A stretch of 64,000 nucleotides of DNA from Acidimicrobiia bacterium (GTDB lineage Bacteria; Actinomycetota; Acidimicrobiia; Spongiisociales; UBA11373): contig CP129495.1 in the NCBI GenBank assembly GCA_030584185.1, positions 1,719,469 to 1,783,468 of the forward strand, given 5' to 3'. Below the pieces are notes generated by a model. The model was not told the DNA's origin, did no database searches, and saw only the letters and a list, made by a program, of their open reading frames with translations. Position numbers and translations under genes: made by a program. Below are positions 36,702-46,111 of this stretch, in pieces (the stretch's first letter is position 1; each line of letters opens with the position of its first letter).

Positions 36702-37853
36702 GTGGACCTGTTCGAATTCCAGGGAAAATCGCTGTTCGCCCGTTCTGGAGTCCCGGTGCCCGAAGGCCGCGTTGCGGCCACCCCGGAGGAGGCGGAGGCG
36801 GCGGCGCGCCAGTTGGGCGGGGGCCCGGTGGTGGTGAAGGCGCAGGTGCAGGTGGGCGGTCGCGGCAAGGCGGGGGGGATCAAGCTCGCCGCCGGGCCCG
36901 AGGAAGCGGGGGCCCGTGCCGCCGAGATCCTCGGCATGGACATCAAGGGCCACACGGTGCACCTGGTCTGGGTGGAGCAGGCATCGGAGATCGTCGCCGA
37001 GTACTACGTGTCCTTCACGCTCGATCGCTCGGCGAAGCGACATCTGGCGATGGTGTCCGCCAGGGGGGGAATGGACATCGAGGCGGTCGCCGTCGAGACG
37101 CCGGATGCGGTGGTGCGGATGCACGTCGACCCGGTGATCGGGCTGGCGGGGTGGCAGGCGTCTGAGCTGGTGTACCGCGCCGGGTTCGACCGGGCCACCG
37201 CCCGGCGTTCGGCAGCCGCCCTGCAGAGCCTCTACGGCGCCTTCGTGGCGCTCGACTGTGATCTCGTCGAGGTGAACCCGCTGATCCTGACCGGCGATGG
37301 CGAGATCGTGGCCCTCGACGCCAAGGTGACCCTCGACTCCAACGCCTTCTTCCGGCACCCGGAGTTCGAGGAGTTCCGCCAGGCGTTCACCCCGGATCCG
37401 ATCGAGGAGATGGCCCGGGAGCGCGACCTCAACTTCATCAAGCTCGAGGGGTCCGTCGGGATCATCGGCAACGGGGCAGGCCTGGTGATGTCCACCCTCG
37501 ACGTGGTGTCGCTGGTCGGCGGCCGTGCAGCCAACTTCCTCGACGTCGGCGGCGGCGCCGGCGCGGACACCATCACCGACGCCCTCGAGGTGCTCACCCA
37601 CGACCCATCGGTGCGGTCGGTACTGATCAACATCTTCGGCGGGATCACCCGTTGCGATCTGGTGGCCGAGGGCATCGTCGAGGCGCTGGGGAGGCTCCGG
37701 CTGCCGTGGCCGATCGTGGTCCGCCTCGATGGCACCAACGCCGTCGAGGGAAGGGCCATCCTCGAAGGGGTCGCCTCCGACCGGGTGATCGCCTCGCCGA
37801 CGATGCGGGAGGCGGCGGAGCAAGCCGTAGCCCTGGCCGGAGGGGAGGCCTGA
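36702..37853 (+). CDS. sucC: Succinyl-CoA ligase beta subunit
   Basis: A 383-residue ATP-grasp subunit of the TCA-cycle enzyme that makes ATP or GTP from succinyl-CoA. [42 protein letters not shown], the EVNPLIL metal loop and [19 protein letters not shown] are conserved. The start is a GTG with GAGAGG upstream. It overlaps sucD by one nucleotide (TGATG). Confidence 0.95.
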   Translation: MDLFEFQGKSLFARSGVPVPEGRVAATPEEAEAAARQLGGGPVVVKAQVQVGGRGKAGGIKLAAGPEEAGARAAEILGMDIKGHTVHLVWVEQASEIVAEYYVSFTLDRSAKRHLAMVSARGGMDIEAVAVETPDAVVRMHVDPVIGLAGWQASELVYRAGFDRATARRSAAALQSLYGAFVALDCDLVEVNPLILTGDGEIVALDAKVTLDSNAFFRHPEFEEFRQAFTPDPIEEMARERDLNFIKLEGSVGIIGNGAGLVMSTLDVVSLVGGRAANFLDVGGGAGADTITDALEVLTHDPSVRSVLINIFGGITRCDLVAEGIVEALGRLRLPWPIVVRLDGTNAVEGRAILEGVASDRVIASPTMREAAEQAVALAGGEA

Positions 37854-38728
37854 TGGCGGTTTACGTGGACGAGTCCACCCGTCTGCTGGTGCAGGGTCTG
37901 ACCGGCTCACAGGGTCGATTCCATGGCTTCCGGAACCGTGACTACGGAACCCACCTGGTGGCCGGGGTGACCCCGGGCAAGGGCGGCTCCGATCTCGACG
38001 GGGTGCCCATCTTCGACACGGTCGCCGAGGCGGTCGAGGCCACGGGCGCCAACACCTCGATGGTGTTCGTCCCGCCGGCGTTCGCTGCCGACTCGATCCT
38101 CGAGGCGGCCGCTTCGCCGGGGATCGGCCTGATCGTGGCCATCACCGAGGGGATCCCGGCCCACGACGAGGCCCGGGTCTACAACTACGTGAAGATGACC
38201 TCCGCCGCGACCGTGATCGGACCCAACTGCCCGGGCCTCATCTCGCCTGGGCGGGCGAATGTCGGGATCATCCCGCACGAGATCACGCTCCCCGGCGACG
38301 TCGGCGTGGTGTCCCGGTCGGGCACCCTCACCTACCAGGCGATACATGAGCTCACGGTGCGCGGCATCGGCCAGTCGACCTGCGTGGGCATCGGCGGCGA
38401 CCCGGTCCCGGGCACCACCTTCGTCGATGTGCTGCGGCGTTTCCAGGACGATCCCGACACCAGGGCCGTGGTCATGATCGGCGAGATCGGAGGCAGCGCC
38501 GAAGAGGAGGCGGCAAGTTTCATCGCCGAGGCGGTCACCAAGCCGGTGGTCGGCTACATCGCCGGTGTCACCGCCCCTCCGGGCCGCAAGATGGGGCACG
38601 CCGGGGCGATCATCTCCGGATCCACCGGGACCGCCTCTGCCAAGCAGGAGGCTCTGCGCGCCGCCGGTGTGGTGGTCGTGGACGACCCGACCGCCATCGG
38701 CGTGGCGGTGGCCGCCCTGGGCGGATAG
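37853..38728 (+). CDS. sucD: Succinyl-CoA ligase alpha subunit
   Basis: A 291-residue CoA-binding subunit. [13 protein letters not shown] binds Co[13 protein letters not shown] is the middle motif and [14 protein letters not shown] holds the phosphorylated active-site His. An AGGGGAGG box lies just before the ATG at 37853; earlier in-frame starts are inside sucC. Confidence 0.95.
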   Translation: MAVYVDESTRLLVQGLTGSQGRFHGFRNRDYGTHLVAGVTPGKGGSDLDGVPIFDTVAEAVEATGANTSMVFVPPAFAADSILEAAASPGIGLIVAITEGIPAHDEARVYNYVKMTSAATVIGPNCPGLISPGRANVGIIPHEITLPGDVGVVSRSGTLTYQAIHELTVRGIGQSTCVGIGGDPVPGTTFVDVLRRFQDDPDTRAVVMIGEIGGSAEEEAASFIAEAVTKPVVGYIAGVTAPPGRKMGHAGAIISGSTGTASAKQEALRAAGVVVVDDPTAIGVAVAALGG

Positions 38729-38766
38729 GGTCACACGGCGGCGCATTCACCGCAGCCTCTGCCGGG

Positions 38767-38772
38767 TACCCT
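38767..38772 (+). promoter_or_regulatory. -10 box TACCCT, leaderless promoter of udk
   Basis: TACCCT ends 7 nt before the ATG at 38780; no ribosome-binding site. Confidence 0.5.
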
Positions 38773-38779
38773 CACCGCA

Positions 38780-39427
38780 ATGCCGCCGTCGCCTCCTTCA
38801 TGGCCCACCGCAGGGCCGTTGACCATCGGGATCGCCGGAGGCTCCGGTTCCGGAAAGACGACCATCGCCCGGTCGATCGTGGACGCCATCGGGGTGGAGC
38901 GGGTGACGCTTATCCAGCACGACTCCTACTACCGGCGTCAGTCCCACCTGTCGCTCGAGGAGAGGGCCCGGGTCAACTACGACCATCCCGACTCCCTGGA
39001 GACGGACCTCCTGGTGAGCCACCTGGAGCAGATGATCGAGGGCAAGGCGGTGGAGATCCCGGTGTACGACTTCACGGTGCACGATCGTTCCGAGGAGACC
39101 GTGCCCGTCCAGTCTCGGCCCGTGATCATCGTGGAGGGGATCCTGGTGCTCTTCGAACCGGCCCTGCGCAGGCTCATGGACCTCAAGGTGTACGTCGACA
39201 CCGATGCCGACCTCAGGATCGCCCGGCGATGGACGCGCGACATGGACGAGCGGGGCCGGACCTTCGAGTCGGTCCGGGAGCAGTACCTGTCGACGGTGAG
39301 GCCGATGCACCTGCAGTTCGTCGAGCCCACCAAGCGATACGCCGACATCGTGATCCCGGAGGGGTACAACCTCGGCGCCGTAGGCACCGTGATCTCGATG
39401 ATCAGGGAGGTGCTGCGCGGCTCGTGA
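38780..39427 (+). CDS. udk: Uridine kinase
   Basis: A 215-residue pyrimidine-salvage kinase (uridine/cytidine to UMP/CMP). Walker A is GGSGSGKTT (about 20-28). IQHDSYYRRQSHLSLEERA and NYDHPDSLETDLL are the nucleoside-binding blocks, and RPVIIVEGILVLFEP is the Walker B region. RRWTRDMDERGRTFESVREQY is the family lid. Confidence 0.93.
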   Translation: MPPSPPSWPTAGPLTIGIAGGSGSGKTTIARSIVDAIGVERVTLIQHDSYYRRQSHLSLEERARVNYDHPDSLETDLLVSHLEQMIEGKAVEIPVYDFTVHDRSEETVPVQSRPVIIVEGILVLFEPALRRLMDLKVYVDTDADLRIARRWTRDMDERGRTFESVREQYLSTVRPMHLQFVEPTKRYADIVIPEGYNLGAVGTVISMIREVLRGS

Positions 39428-39466
39428 AGGGAGCCGGCTGCCGACGGATCTCGAGCGCGCGAGGGG

Positions 39467-39472
39467 TACCCT
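39467..39472 (+). promoter_or_regulatory. -10 box TACCCT, leaderless promoter of folD
   Basis: TACCCT ends 7 nt before the ATG at 39480; no ribosome-binding site. Same hexamer and spacing as udk. Confidence 0.5.
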
Positions 39473-39479
39473 CCCCGCC

Positions 39480-40340
39480 ATGAAGGATCCCACCGCCGGA
39501 CGCCTGCTCTCCGGCCTCGAGGCGGCCGCCTTGTGGCGGGCCGAGACCGCAGGAAGGGTCGGCGCCCTGGCCGATCTTGGGATTCGTGTCGGCCTGGCCA
39601 CGCTCCTGGTCGGCGACGATCCCGCCTCGATGGCGTATGTGCGGCGCAAGCACCAGGCGGCCGAAGCGGCGGGAATGCGTTCCATCGATCGACGCCTCCC
39701 AGCCCAGGCCTCACCGGGCCAGGTCGAGGCGGCCATCGACGACCTGAACTCGGATCCGGTCGTCCACGGCTACCTGGTGCAGCTCCCCCTCCCGCCACAG
39801 GTCGATCCCGCTCGCATCCTGGAGCGGATCGATCCCGCCAAGGACGCCGACGGCCTCCATCCCCAGAACCTGGGCCGGCTGATGCTCGGGCTTCCCGGGC
39901 CGCGCCCGGCGACCCCCACCGGGATCTTGAGGCTGCTCGATCATCACGGTGTGGCCACCTCGGGCCGCTCTGCGGTGGTCGTGGGACGCTCATCGCTGGT
40001 GGGCAGGCCGCTCGCCGTCATGCTCTCATCCCCGGGCCGGGACGCCACGGTGACCGTGGCCCACACCCGGACCCCCGACCTGGCATCGGTGACCCGGGAT
40101 GCCGAGATCGTGGTGGCCGCCGCCGGGAGCCCCGGCCTGATCGGGCGGGACCATGTGGCGCCCGGCGCCTTCGTGGTCGATGTGGGCACCACCCGTGTGG
40201 GCGACGCCCTCGCCGGGGACGTGCGGTTCGAGGAGGTGATGAGCGTCGCCGGGGGGGTCAGTCCCGTCCCGGGAGGTGTCGGTCCGATGACGATCGCAGC
40301 GCTTCTCGCCAACGTTGTCGGACTCGTCGAGGGATGGTGA
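39480..40340 (+). CDS. folD: Methylenetetrahydrofolate dehydrogenase/cyclohydrolase
   Basis: A 286-residue bifunctional one-carbon enzyme making 10-formyl-THF. SMAYVRRKHQAAEAAGM contains the active-site Tyr and Lys, VHGYLVQLPLPPQVD and DPAKDADGLHPQNLG bind folate, and VVVGRSSLVGRPLAVML binds NADP. The C-terminal GGVSPVPGGVGPMTIAALL is conserved. Confidence 0.95.
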   Translation: MKDPTAGRLLSGLEAAALWRAETAGRVGALADLGIRVGLATLLVGDDPASMAYVRRKHQAAEAAGMRSIDRRLPAQASPGQVEAAIDDLNSDPVVHGYLVQLPLPPQVDPARILERIDPAKDADGLHPQNLGRLMLGLPGPRPATPTGILRLLDHHGVATSGRSAVVVGRSSLVGRPLAVMLSSPGRDATVTVAHTRTPDLASVTRDAEIVVAAAGSPGLIGRDHVAPGAFVVDVGTTRVGDALAGDVRFEEVMSVAGGVSPVPGGVGPMTIAALLANVVGLVEGW

Positions 40341-40368
40341 CGCCGGTCGCGATGCCTCGTCGCCCCGC

Positions 40369-40374
40369 GATAAT
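40369..40374 (+). promoter_or_regulatory. Candidate -10 box GATAAT of icd
   Basis: GATAAT would start an RNA near 40381 with a leader of about 23 nt that contains AAGAGGAG upstream of the ATG at 40404. Confidence 0.4.
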
Positions 40375-40403
40375 CGATTGGTCCAACAAGAGGAGTCCGA
40401 CGA

Positions 40404-41606
40404 ATGCCCGCCAACATCACCATGGGGCCTGCCGGCCTGGACGTTCCCGACGACCCCATCCTGCCCTTCATCGAGGGTGACGGCACCGGCCCCGACATCT
40501 GGGCGGCGGCGGTGCGCGTCTTCGACGCCGCCGTCGAGTCCGCCTACGGCGGCTCCCGGCGAATCCATTGGACCGAGGTGCTCGCCGGTCAGAAGGCGTT
40601 CGACGCCACCGGGGAGTGGCTTCCCACCGAGACCATCGCCGCCTTCGAGCGGCATCTGGTGGGGATCAAGGGGCCGCTGACCACGCCGGTCGGCGGAGGG
40701 ATTCGGAGCATCAACGTCTCCATCCGACAGATCATGGATCTCTATGCCTGCGTGCGGCCGGTCAAGTGGTATCGGGGGGTTCCGTCTCCGGTGAAGCACC
40801 CCGAGAAGGTGGACATGGTCATCTTCCGCGAGAACACCGAGGACGTGTACGCCGGCCTGGAGGTGGCTGCGGGGTCCCCGGAGGCGACCCGGCTGCGCCA
40901 GTTCCTCGAAGACGAGATGGGCTGGAAGATCAGACCCGACAGCGGCCTCGGGCTCAAGCCGGTCTCCGAGACCGGCTCCAAGCGGCTGGTGCGCGCCGCC
41001 ATCCGTCACGCTCTCACCCAGAAGCGGCGGTCGGTGACGCTCGTCCACAAGGGCAACATCATGAAGTTCACCGAGGGCGCCTTTCGCACCTGGGGCTACG
41101 AGGTGGCCGAGGAGGAGTTCGGCAACACGACGGTTTCGTGGGAGGCCAGTGGCGGCGACCCGGGTGACCGGCTGCTGATCAAGGACTCGATCGCCGACGC
41201 CTTCTTGCAGCAGATCCTCACCCGATCCGACGAGTACGACGTGATCGCGACGCTCAACCTGAACGGCGACTACGTGAGCGATGCCCTGGCCGCACAGGTG
41301 GGAGGGATCGGGATCGCCCCGGGCGGCAACATCAACTACGACAGCGGGCACGCGGTCTTCGAGGCGACCCACGGGACGGCGCCCAGGTACGCCGGACAGG
41401 ACAAGGTCAATCCGGGTTCCCTGATCCTCTCCGGGGTGATGATGCTGCGCCACATGGGCTGGGCCGAGGCGGCGACCGGCATCGAGACCGCCATGGAGGC
41501 AGCCATCTCCGATGGAATCGTCACCTACGACCTGGCCCGTCTGATGGAGGGGGCCACCGAGGTTCCGACCAGTGGGTTCGCCGACGCGGTGATCGCCCGC
41601 CTCTGA
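40404..41606 (+). CDS. icd: Isocitrate dehydrogenase (NADP-type, E. coli-like)
   Basis: A 400-residue TCA enzyme. [24 protein letters not shown] includes Ser102 at the E. coli phospho-regulatory position and the isocitrate-binding Arg residues. [25 protein letters not shown] and [21 protein letters not shown] follow. The Arg-Tyr in APRYAGQ matches the Lys-Tyr that favours NADP in E. coli. AICDHK/AceK was not found in the window. Confidence 0.95.
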   Translation: MPANITMGPAGLDVPDDPILPFIEGDGTGPDIWAAAVRVFDAAVESAYGGSRRIHWTEVLAGQKAFDATGEWLPTETIAAFERHLVGIKGPLTTPVGGGIRSINVSIRQIMDLYACVRPVKWYRGVPSPVKHPEKVDMVIFRENTEDVYAGLEVAAGSPEATRLRQFLEDEMGWKIRPDSGLGLKPVSETGSKRLVRAAIRHALTQKRRSVTLVHKGNIMKFTEGAFRTWGYEVAEEEFGNTTVSWEASGGDPGDRLLIKDSIADAFLQQILTRSDEYDVIATLNLNGDYVSDALAAQVGGIGIAPGGNINYDSGHAVFEATHGTAPRYAGQDKVNPGSLILSGVMMLRHMGWAEAATGIETAMEAAISDGIVTYDLARLMEGATEVPTSGFADAVIARL

Positions 41607-41645
41607 GACCGGGGCTGCCCCGGATCGAACCCCGATGCATGGGGT

Positions 41646-41651
41646 TAGCCT
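41646..41651 (+). promoter_or_regulatory. -10 box TAGCCT of mdh
   Basis: A start near 41658 gives a leader of about 29 nt with AAGGAG 5 nt before the GTG at 41687. Confidence 0.45.
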
Positions 41652-41686
41652 TGGCGAGGAATGGGTTTGGACGACAAGGAGCGATC

Positions 41687-42625
41687 GTGAGCCGAGTTAC
41701 CGTGGTCGGTGCGGGAAAGTACGGGTCCACCACAGTGCAGCGCCTCGCCGAGGCCGGTGTCTGCGATGAGATCGTGATGACCGACATCGTCGAAGGTCTG
41801 CCCCAGGGTCTGGCACTCGACATGAACCAGGCCCGGCCACTCGAGCGTTACCGCACACGCGTGGTGGGCACCAACGACTACGCCGACACCGCCGGCAGCG
41901 ACGTCGTGGTGATCACGGCGGGCCTTCCCCGAAAGCCGGGCATGAGCAGGATGGACCTGCTCGAGGTGAACGCAGGGATCGTCGGGGACGTGACCCGGGC
42001 CATCGCCGCCGGTTCTCCAGATGCGGTTCTCATCGTGGTCACCAACCCGCTGGACCAGATGACCACCCTCGCCGCCGAGGTCTCCGGATTCCCCAGGAGC
42101 CGCGTGATGGGGCAGGCGGGGAACCTGGACACGGCACGCTTCATCCACTTCATCGCCGAAGCGACCGGTGCCGACGTCCTCGAAGTCGAGGCGCTCACGC
42201 TCGGCAGCCATGGCGAGACCATGGTGCCGGTGCCATCGCAGTGCTTCGTCGCCGGGAAACCGCTCACCGAAGTGCTCGAAGCAGCAGCCATCGAAGCGCT
42301 GGTGGAGCGCACCAGGGATGGTGGCGCCGAGATCGTCGCCCTGCTCAAGACCGGTTCCGCCTACTACGCACCGTCTTCGGCCGCCGCCAAGATGGTCAAG
42401 GCGGTCCTCGGGGACACCGGCGAGCAGATGCCGGTGTGCGCCTGGACCGAGGGCCAGTACGGGATCTCTGGTGTGTACCTGGGGGTTCCTGCCCGGCTCG
42501 GTGCCGAGGGCGTCATGGAGATCGTCGAGCTCCCGCTCGAGCCCGACGAGCTCGCCGCCCTGCGAGCTGCGGCCGGAGCCGTTGCGGCGAAGGTCGCCGA
42601 GCTGGACCAGATAGGGAAGGGCTGA
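41687..42625 (+). CDS. mdh: Malate dehydrogenase (LDH-like type)
   Basis: A 312-residue NAD enzyme of the TCA cycle. RVTVVGAGKYGSTTVQRLA is the Rossmann loop. GLPRKPGMSRMDLLEVN holds the substrate arginines, with Arg rather than Gln in the loop, indicating malate not lactate. VTNPLDQMTTLAAE and the catalytic His in LGSHGETMVPV are intact. The GTG at 41687 has AAGGAG upstream; an upstream ATG at 41639 lies in the promoter region and is rejected. Confidence 0.94.
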   Translation: MSRVTVVGAGKYGSTTVQRLAEAGVCDEIVMTDIVEGLPQGLALDMNQARPLERYRTRVVGTNDYADTAGSDVVVITAGLPRKPGMSRMDLLEVNAGIVGDVTRAIAAGSPDAVLIVVTNPLDQMTTLAAEVSGFPRSRVMGQAGNLDTARFIHFIAEATGADVLEVEALTLGSHGETMVPVPSQCFVAGKPLTEVLEAAAIEALVERTRDGGAEIVALLKTGSAYYAPSSAAAKMVKAVLGDTGEQMPVCAWTEGQYGISGVYLGVPARLGAEGVMEIVELPLEPDELAALRAAAGAVAAKVAELDQIGKG

Positions 42626-42659
42626 CCCGGCTGTCCCGTTCGGATCGTCCGCGAACCGG

Positions 42660-43538
42660 CTACGCCGATGCCAGCTGCAGCTCCGACTCCCGGGCCGCCT
42701 CCTGCTGGCGGTGGGCCCGCTCCGAAGTGGCGATCTCGTCTCGGCGCTTCGCCCAGAGCCCCACGACCCCGACGAAGGCGAGCAACCCGCCGACCCAGGC
42801 GATCAGCACACCAGAGGTGATCTGAGCGTCCCCGAACTCGACGGCCACTCCGCTCGTCTCCGCCTGCCTTTGCAGGAGGTCTACGCGAAGTGCCGATGCC
42901 ATGGTGATGGCCGTGATCCAGATGGACATCGTGGCGAGCATGAGCAGACGCCATCCGGCCAGGGCCGACGGGTGGCGCAAGATCGCCTGGGCGGCGAGGA
43001 TCCCGAACAGCACCAGGAAGATCAGCCACACCGGACGCTCCTTGCCGCCGAAGATCGGGTTGAGCACGCCGAACAGCAGCAGGGCGAATGCCGCCAACCA
43101 GGCGCCGAAGCGGATCGCACCCTTGAAGGAGTTCCGGGCGCGTTCACCGATGCTGGAAGCAGCGAGGTTGGTGACCAGACCGGCCCCGATCATGGCGATC
43201 AACGCCATCCCGAGGAAGGAGAGCGTGCGATCCCCGGTGTCGGCCACCAGGGCGATGCCGACCGACCAGCCGACCAGGCCAGCCGCCACGATCATGGACC
43301 CGAAGCGGGTCCGTCCGATACGACCGAAGGCCAGCAGCAGGGTGATCACCAGCAGGACGGCGGCGGTGGCGGCGATCACCTTCCCCTGCATGGTCTCGTA
43401 TCCGCGCAGCGACCAGGGCGACACGATGTAGCGGTAGTCGCGGCGTACCCGGACGTACTCCCAGGCGGCGGACGAGCCCAGGAGCAGCAGACCGAGGGTG
43501 GTCAGTGCCAGCGGACGGTTCTTGAGGAAGGCCCTCAC
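42660..43538 (-). CDS. Polytopic membrane protein of unknown function
   Basis: I do not recognise the family. The 292-residue protein has about eight hydrophobic helices (roughly 10-27, 52-72, 80-98, 106-125, 140-160, 168-186, 197-215, 240-258) and a charged C-terminal tail rich in Arg, Glu and Gln. It has no cysteine-rich or ATP-binding motif. A GTG at 43538 is preferred since a GGAG lies just upstream and a -10 TAGAGT (43565-43570, minus) precedes it; a TTG at 43601 is the longer alternative. It is convergent with mdh and divergent from hup. Confidence 0.65.
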   Translation of the reverse strand: MRAFLKNRPLALTTLGLLLLGSSAAWEYVRVRRDYRYIVSPWSLRGYETMQGKVIAATAAVLLVITLLLAFGRIGRTRFGSMIVAAGLVGWSVGIALVADTGDRTLSFLGMALIAMIGAGLVTNLAASSIGERARNSFKGAIRFGAWLAAFALLLFGVLNPIFGGKERPVWLIFLVLFGILAAQAILRHPSALAGWRLLMLATMSIWITAITMASALRVDLLQRQAETSGVAVEFGDAQITSGVLIAWVGGLLAFVGVVGLWAKRRDEIATSERAHRQQEAARESELQLASA

Positions 43539-43564
43539 GCTTCTCCAGGGGTCGACGGGGCGCC

Positions 43565-43570
43565 ACTCTA
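43565..43570 (-). promoter_or_regulatory. -10 box TAGAGT of the membrane protein gene
   Basis: Minus-strand TAGAGT ends 26 nt before the GTG at 43538, allowing a short leader with GGAG. Confidence 0.35.
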
Positions 43571-43627
43571 CACCAGCCGGGCGAGGGCGGGTCGCCCGCA
43601 AGATGCACGCCGGGGGCCGAAAATGGT

Positions 43628-43633
43628 TAGAGT
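43628..43633 (+). promoter_or_regulatory. -10 box TAGAGT of hup
   Basis: A start near 43640 gives a leader of about 27 nt carrying GGAGGAGGA, 6 nt before the ATG. Confidence 0.45.
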
Positions 43634-43666
43634 TACAAGGATGTCATTCCCGGAGGAGGAGTGCAG

Positions 43667-43939
43667 ATGAACAAGCGTGAGCTTGGAGATGCGGTAGCGG
43701 CATCGCTCGGTGGCAGCAAGGCCGCCGGAGGCACCGCGGTTGACGCCGTCTTCGACGCCATCACCGCCGCACTGGCGCGAGGCGAGAAGGTGTCGATCTC
43801 CGGATTCGGCAACTTCGAGGTTCGCACCCGTTCGGCGCGTGTGGGGCGCAATCCCCGCACCGGTGAAGCGGTGCAGATCGCTGCCAGCAAGGCTGCGGCC
43901 TTCAAGGCGGCGAAGGCACTCAAGGACGCCGTCAACTGA
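43667..43939 (+). CDS. hup: HU-family DNA-binding protein
   Basis: A 90-residue histone-like nucleoid protein. [15 protein letters not shown], the [24 protein letters not shown] beta-arm and [20 protein letters not shown] are characteristic. It lacks the long Lys/Ala tail of mycobacterial HupB. The strong GGAGGAGGA box favours the ATG at 43667 over a GTG at 43661. A long palindromic terminator follows. Confidence 0.95.
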   Translation: MNKRELGDAVAASLGGSKAAGGTAVDAVFDAITAALARGEKVSISGFGNFEVRTRSARVGRNPRTGEAVQIAASKAAAFKAAKALKDAVN

Positions 43940-43960
43940 TACGTCTCGACGAGAGATGAG

Positions 43961-43992
43961 AAGTAGGGGCACCCCGCGGGGTGCCCCTACTT
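43961..43992. terminator. Bidirectional terminator: perfect 32-bp palindrome
   Basis: AAGTAGGGGCACCCCG and CGGGGTGCCCCTACTT are exact reverse complements with no spacer. It lies between the convergent hup and SCP2 genes and can terminate both; the short A-rich and T-rich ends resemble weak U-tracts. Confidence 0.75.
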
Positions 43993-44021
43993 CGTGGCGG
44001 TCGGACTGGAACGGATCCGGC

Positions 44022-44408
44022 TCAGTACTCCACCGGCATGTCCTTGGTGGCTGCTGCGAACTGGGTGAGCATCCCCTGGTTCATCATCAGCTTGGCCATG
44101 TTTCCGCTCACCTTCAGCTTGCCGGTCATGAAGGCCATCTGCGTGTTCAGCTCTCCCCGGCTGATGGCGCTGGCGGTGGCATAGTCGTTGGTGATGGTGG
44201 CGTCGGCGTCATCGGCCTCACCCGCCCGGGCTTGCGCCGTTCCGTCGGCGACCCTCATGTAGTAGGTGCTCTCGGCGCCCTCAGGGGCGTCGGTCACGAC
44301 GAACTGGAGGGTCAGGTTCACGTTGGCGACCGCCCCGGTGAATCCCTCGTGGGCGTTCACGGTTGCGGTGAGCTCATCCAGCCACTCCTGGGAGAGGAAC
44401 TTGGACAC
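44022..44408 (-). CDS. SCP2 sterol-carrier-like domain protein
   Basis: A 128-residue single-domain lipid-binding fold. The centre TYYMRVADGTAQARAGEADDADATIT and the C-terminal GKLKVSGNMAKLMMNQGMLTQFA match SCP2 proteins, which bind fatty acyl or sterol-like lipids. The role here is unknown. The start is a GTG with AGAAGGAG 9 nt upstream. Confidence 0.85.
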   Translation of the reverse strand: MSKFLSQEWLDELTATVNAHEGFTGAVANVNLTLQFVVTDAPEGAESTYYMRVADGTAQARAGEADDADATITNDYATASAISRGELNTQMAFMTGKLKVSGNMAKLMMNQGMLTQFAAATKDMPVEY

Positions 44409-44440
44409 GGCTTTCGGCTCCTTCTGTCGAATCCGAGCCG

Positions 44441-44446
44441 AGGATA
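44441..44446 (-). promoter_or_regulatory. -10 box TATCCT of the SCP2 gene
   Basis: Minus-strand TATCCT; a start near 44434 leaves a leader of about 25 nt with AGAAGGAG. Confidence 0.4.
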
Positions 44447-44477
44447 GCCCCGGTGCCCGGGGACTCTCGCGTGGCGA

Positions 44478-45323
44478 TCAGGCCAGTGCCGCCTCGGTGA
44501 GTGCCTGATCGATGGCGGCGACCTGCTCCGGCGTCGGGGGACGCAGCGGACGACGGGGGAGCCCCGGTATCAGCCCGGTGCGCATGGCGGCGTGTTTCAC
44601 CGCAGGGATGCCGAACCGTTCCACGGCGGTGGCAACCGTCGTGAGCGGCGTTCCATCGCCTGCGACCGCTCGCTCCACCAAGGCCGTGGCGTAGTTGGTG
44701 CTGGCGGTGATCGCCCCGTGGGCGCCTTGCTCCACGGAGGCGGCGACCGCCGCCGAGGCTCCGGCAAAGAAGAGGAACCCGGGTTCGCAGGCGGCGGCGA
44801 GCCGGCCCAGCCGGTCGGGATCCCCTCCCGAGTCCTTCATGCCGACGATGGCGGGCAGGCCTGCCAGTCGTTCCACCGACTCGGAGGCCAGCTCGAGAGC
44901 AGTGACCCGCGGCACCGAATAGAGGAAGATCGGGACCGGCGAGGCGGTCGCGACGTCTTCGAAGAAACCCTCGATCAGATCCGGGCGGTGGCGGACCAGG
45001 GTCGTGGGCGTCGACACCAGCACCGCGTCCGCCTCGGCGCGTACCGCCTCTTCGATGGCTGCTCGGGCCATACGCAGCGACTCGGCGGTGACACCGACCA
45101 TGACGAACGAGTCGGGGGCGGCGTGCCGTGCGGTGATCGCCAGGGTGTAGCGCTCACCCGGCTCCAGGTAGGGACCTTCGCCGGTGGATCCGCCGATGAG
45201 GACGCCCTCGACGCCTCGATCCCACATGGTTGCCACGTTGTGATGGTGTGCGCCGCGGTCGATGTGGCTGGCGTCGTCGAAGGGTGTGATCAGTGCCGGC
45301 ATGACTCTGGGTGGGGTACGCAT
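44478..45323 (-). CDS. DapA-family aldolase/lyase
   Basis: A 281-residue TIM barrel of the dihydrodipicolinate synthase/N-acetylneuraminate lyase family. PALITPFDD, GVLIGGSTGEGPYLEPGER (pyruvate-binding GSTGE) and the Schiff-base Lys in PAIVGMKDSGGD are present. It could be a 4-hydroxy-tetrahydrodipicolinate synthase or a related 2-keto acid aldolase; no lysine genes lie nearby, so specificity is left open. The ATG fits the leaderless pattern. Confidence 0.82.
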   Translation of the reverse strand: MRTPPRVMPALITPFDDASHIDRGAHHHNVATMWDRGVEGVLIGGSTGEGPYLEPGERYTLAITARHAAPDSFVMVGVTAESLRMARAAIEEAVRAEADAVLVSTPTTLVRHRPDLIEGFFEDVATASPVPIFLYSVPRVTALELASESVERLAGLPAIVGMKDSGGDPDRLGRLAAACEPGFLFFAGASAAVAASVEQGAHGAITASTNYATALVERAVAGDGTPLTTVATAVERFGIPAVKHAAMRTGLIPGLPRRPLRPPTPEQVAAIDQALTEAALA

Positions 45324-45330
45324 CGCCCCG

Positions 45331-45336
45331 AGGCTA
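45331..45336 (-). promoter_or_regulatory. -10 box TAGCCT, leaderless promoter of the DapA-family gene
   Basis: Minus-strand TAGCCT ends 7 nt before the ATG at 45323; no ribosome-binding site. Confidence 0.5.
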
Positions 45337-45379
45337 GGGGATCGTCGCCACCCTCCTCGCGATGCGCGAGAATGTCTCC

Positions 45380-46111
45380 GTGTCCACCGACACCGAAACC
45401 GAGAGCCGCCCCGGGCGCCGCCTGCCCTGGCCGCTCTCCTTCTATCGGTCGGCCGTCGGCAAGAAGTGGGTCATGGCGGTCACCGGGCTGGTTCTCATCG
45501 GCTACGTGGTGGCGCACCTGATCGGCAACCTGAAGGTGTACCTCGGTGCAGAGGAGATCGACGCCTACGCCGAGGCCCTGCGCGACCTGGGCGGTGACCT
45601 CTTCCCGCGCACCAGCCTTTTGTGGCTGATGCGAACAGGGCTGCTGGTGGCGTTCCTGCTCCATGTGCACGCCGCCTACTCGCTCACCTACACCAACTGG
45701 AAGGCTCGCTCCGGGCGTTACCGGGAGCGTGACTACCAAGTTGCCACCTACGCCTCGCGCACCATGCGGCTCACCGGGACGATCGTCCTGCTCTTCGTCG
45801 GATTCCACCTTGCCGATCTCACCTGGGGGGTGGCCCCGGCGGCCAGCGACCAGTTCGTGCGCGGAGAGGTGTACGCCAATCTGATCGCCTCCTTCGAGCG
45901 CCTGCCGGTGGCGGCCGTCTACGTGATGGCCAACCTCGCCCTCGGGTTTCACCTGTTCCATGGTGTGTGGTCCCTCTTTCAGAGCCTGGGGTGGAGCCAT
46001 CCCAGCTTCAACCGCTGGCGGCGCTGGGCCGCCTACGCCGTCACCGGGCTGATCGTGGCCGGCAACCTGTCGTTTCCCCTCGCCGTGCAACTGGGGGTGC
46101 TCAAGCCGTGA
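45380..46111 (+). CDS. sdhC: Succinate dehydrogenase cytochrome b subunit (type B)
   Basis: A 243-residue five-helix membrane anchor with heme-binding histidines (for example in [27 protein letters not shown] and GFHLFHGVW). This single large anchor is the Bacillus b558-like type B form, which carries two hemes and serves menaquinone. The start is uncertain: GTG 45380 has GAGAAT 6 nt upstream, like the leaderless genes; ATG 45362 adds six residues. The stop overlaps sdhA (GTGA). Confidence 0.9.
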   Translation: MSTDTETESRPGRRLPWPLSFYRSAVGKKWVMAVTGLVLIGYVVAHLIGNLKVYLGAEEIDAYAEALRDLGGDLFPRTSLLWLMRTGLLVAFLLHVHAAYSLTYTNWKARSGRYRERDYQVATYASRTMRLTGTIVLLFVGFHLADLTWGVAPAASDQFVRGEVYANLIASFERLPVAAVYVMANLALGFHLFHGVWSLFQSLGWSHPSFNRWRRWAAYAVTGLIVAGNLSFPLAVQLGVLKP

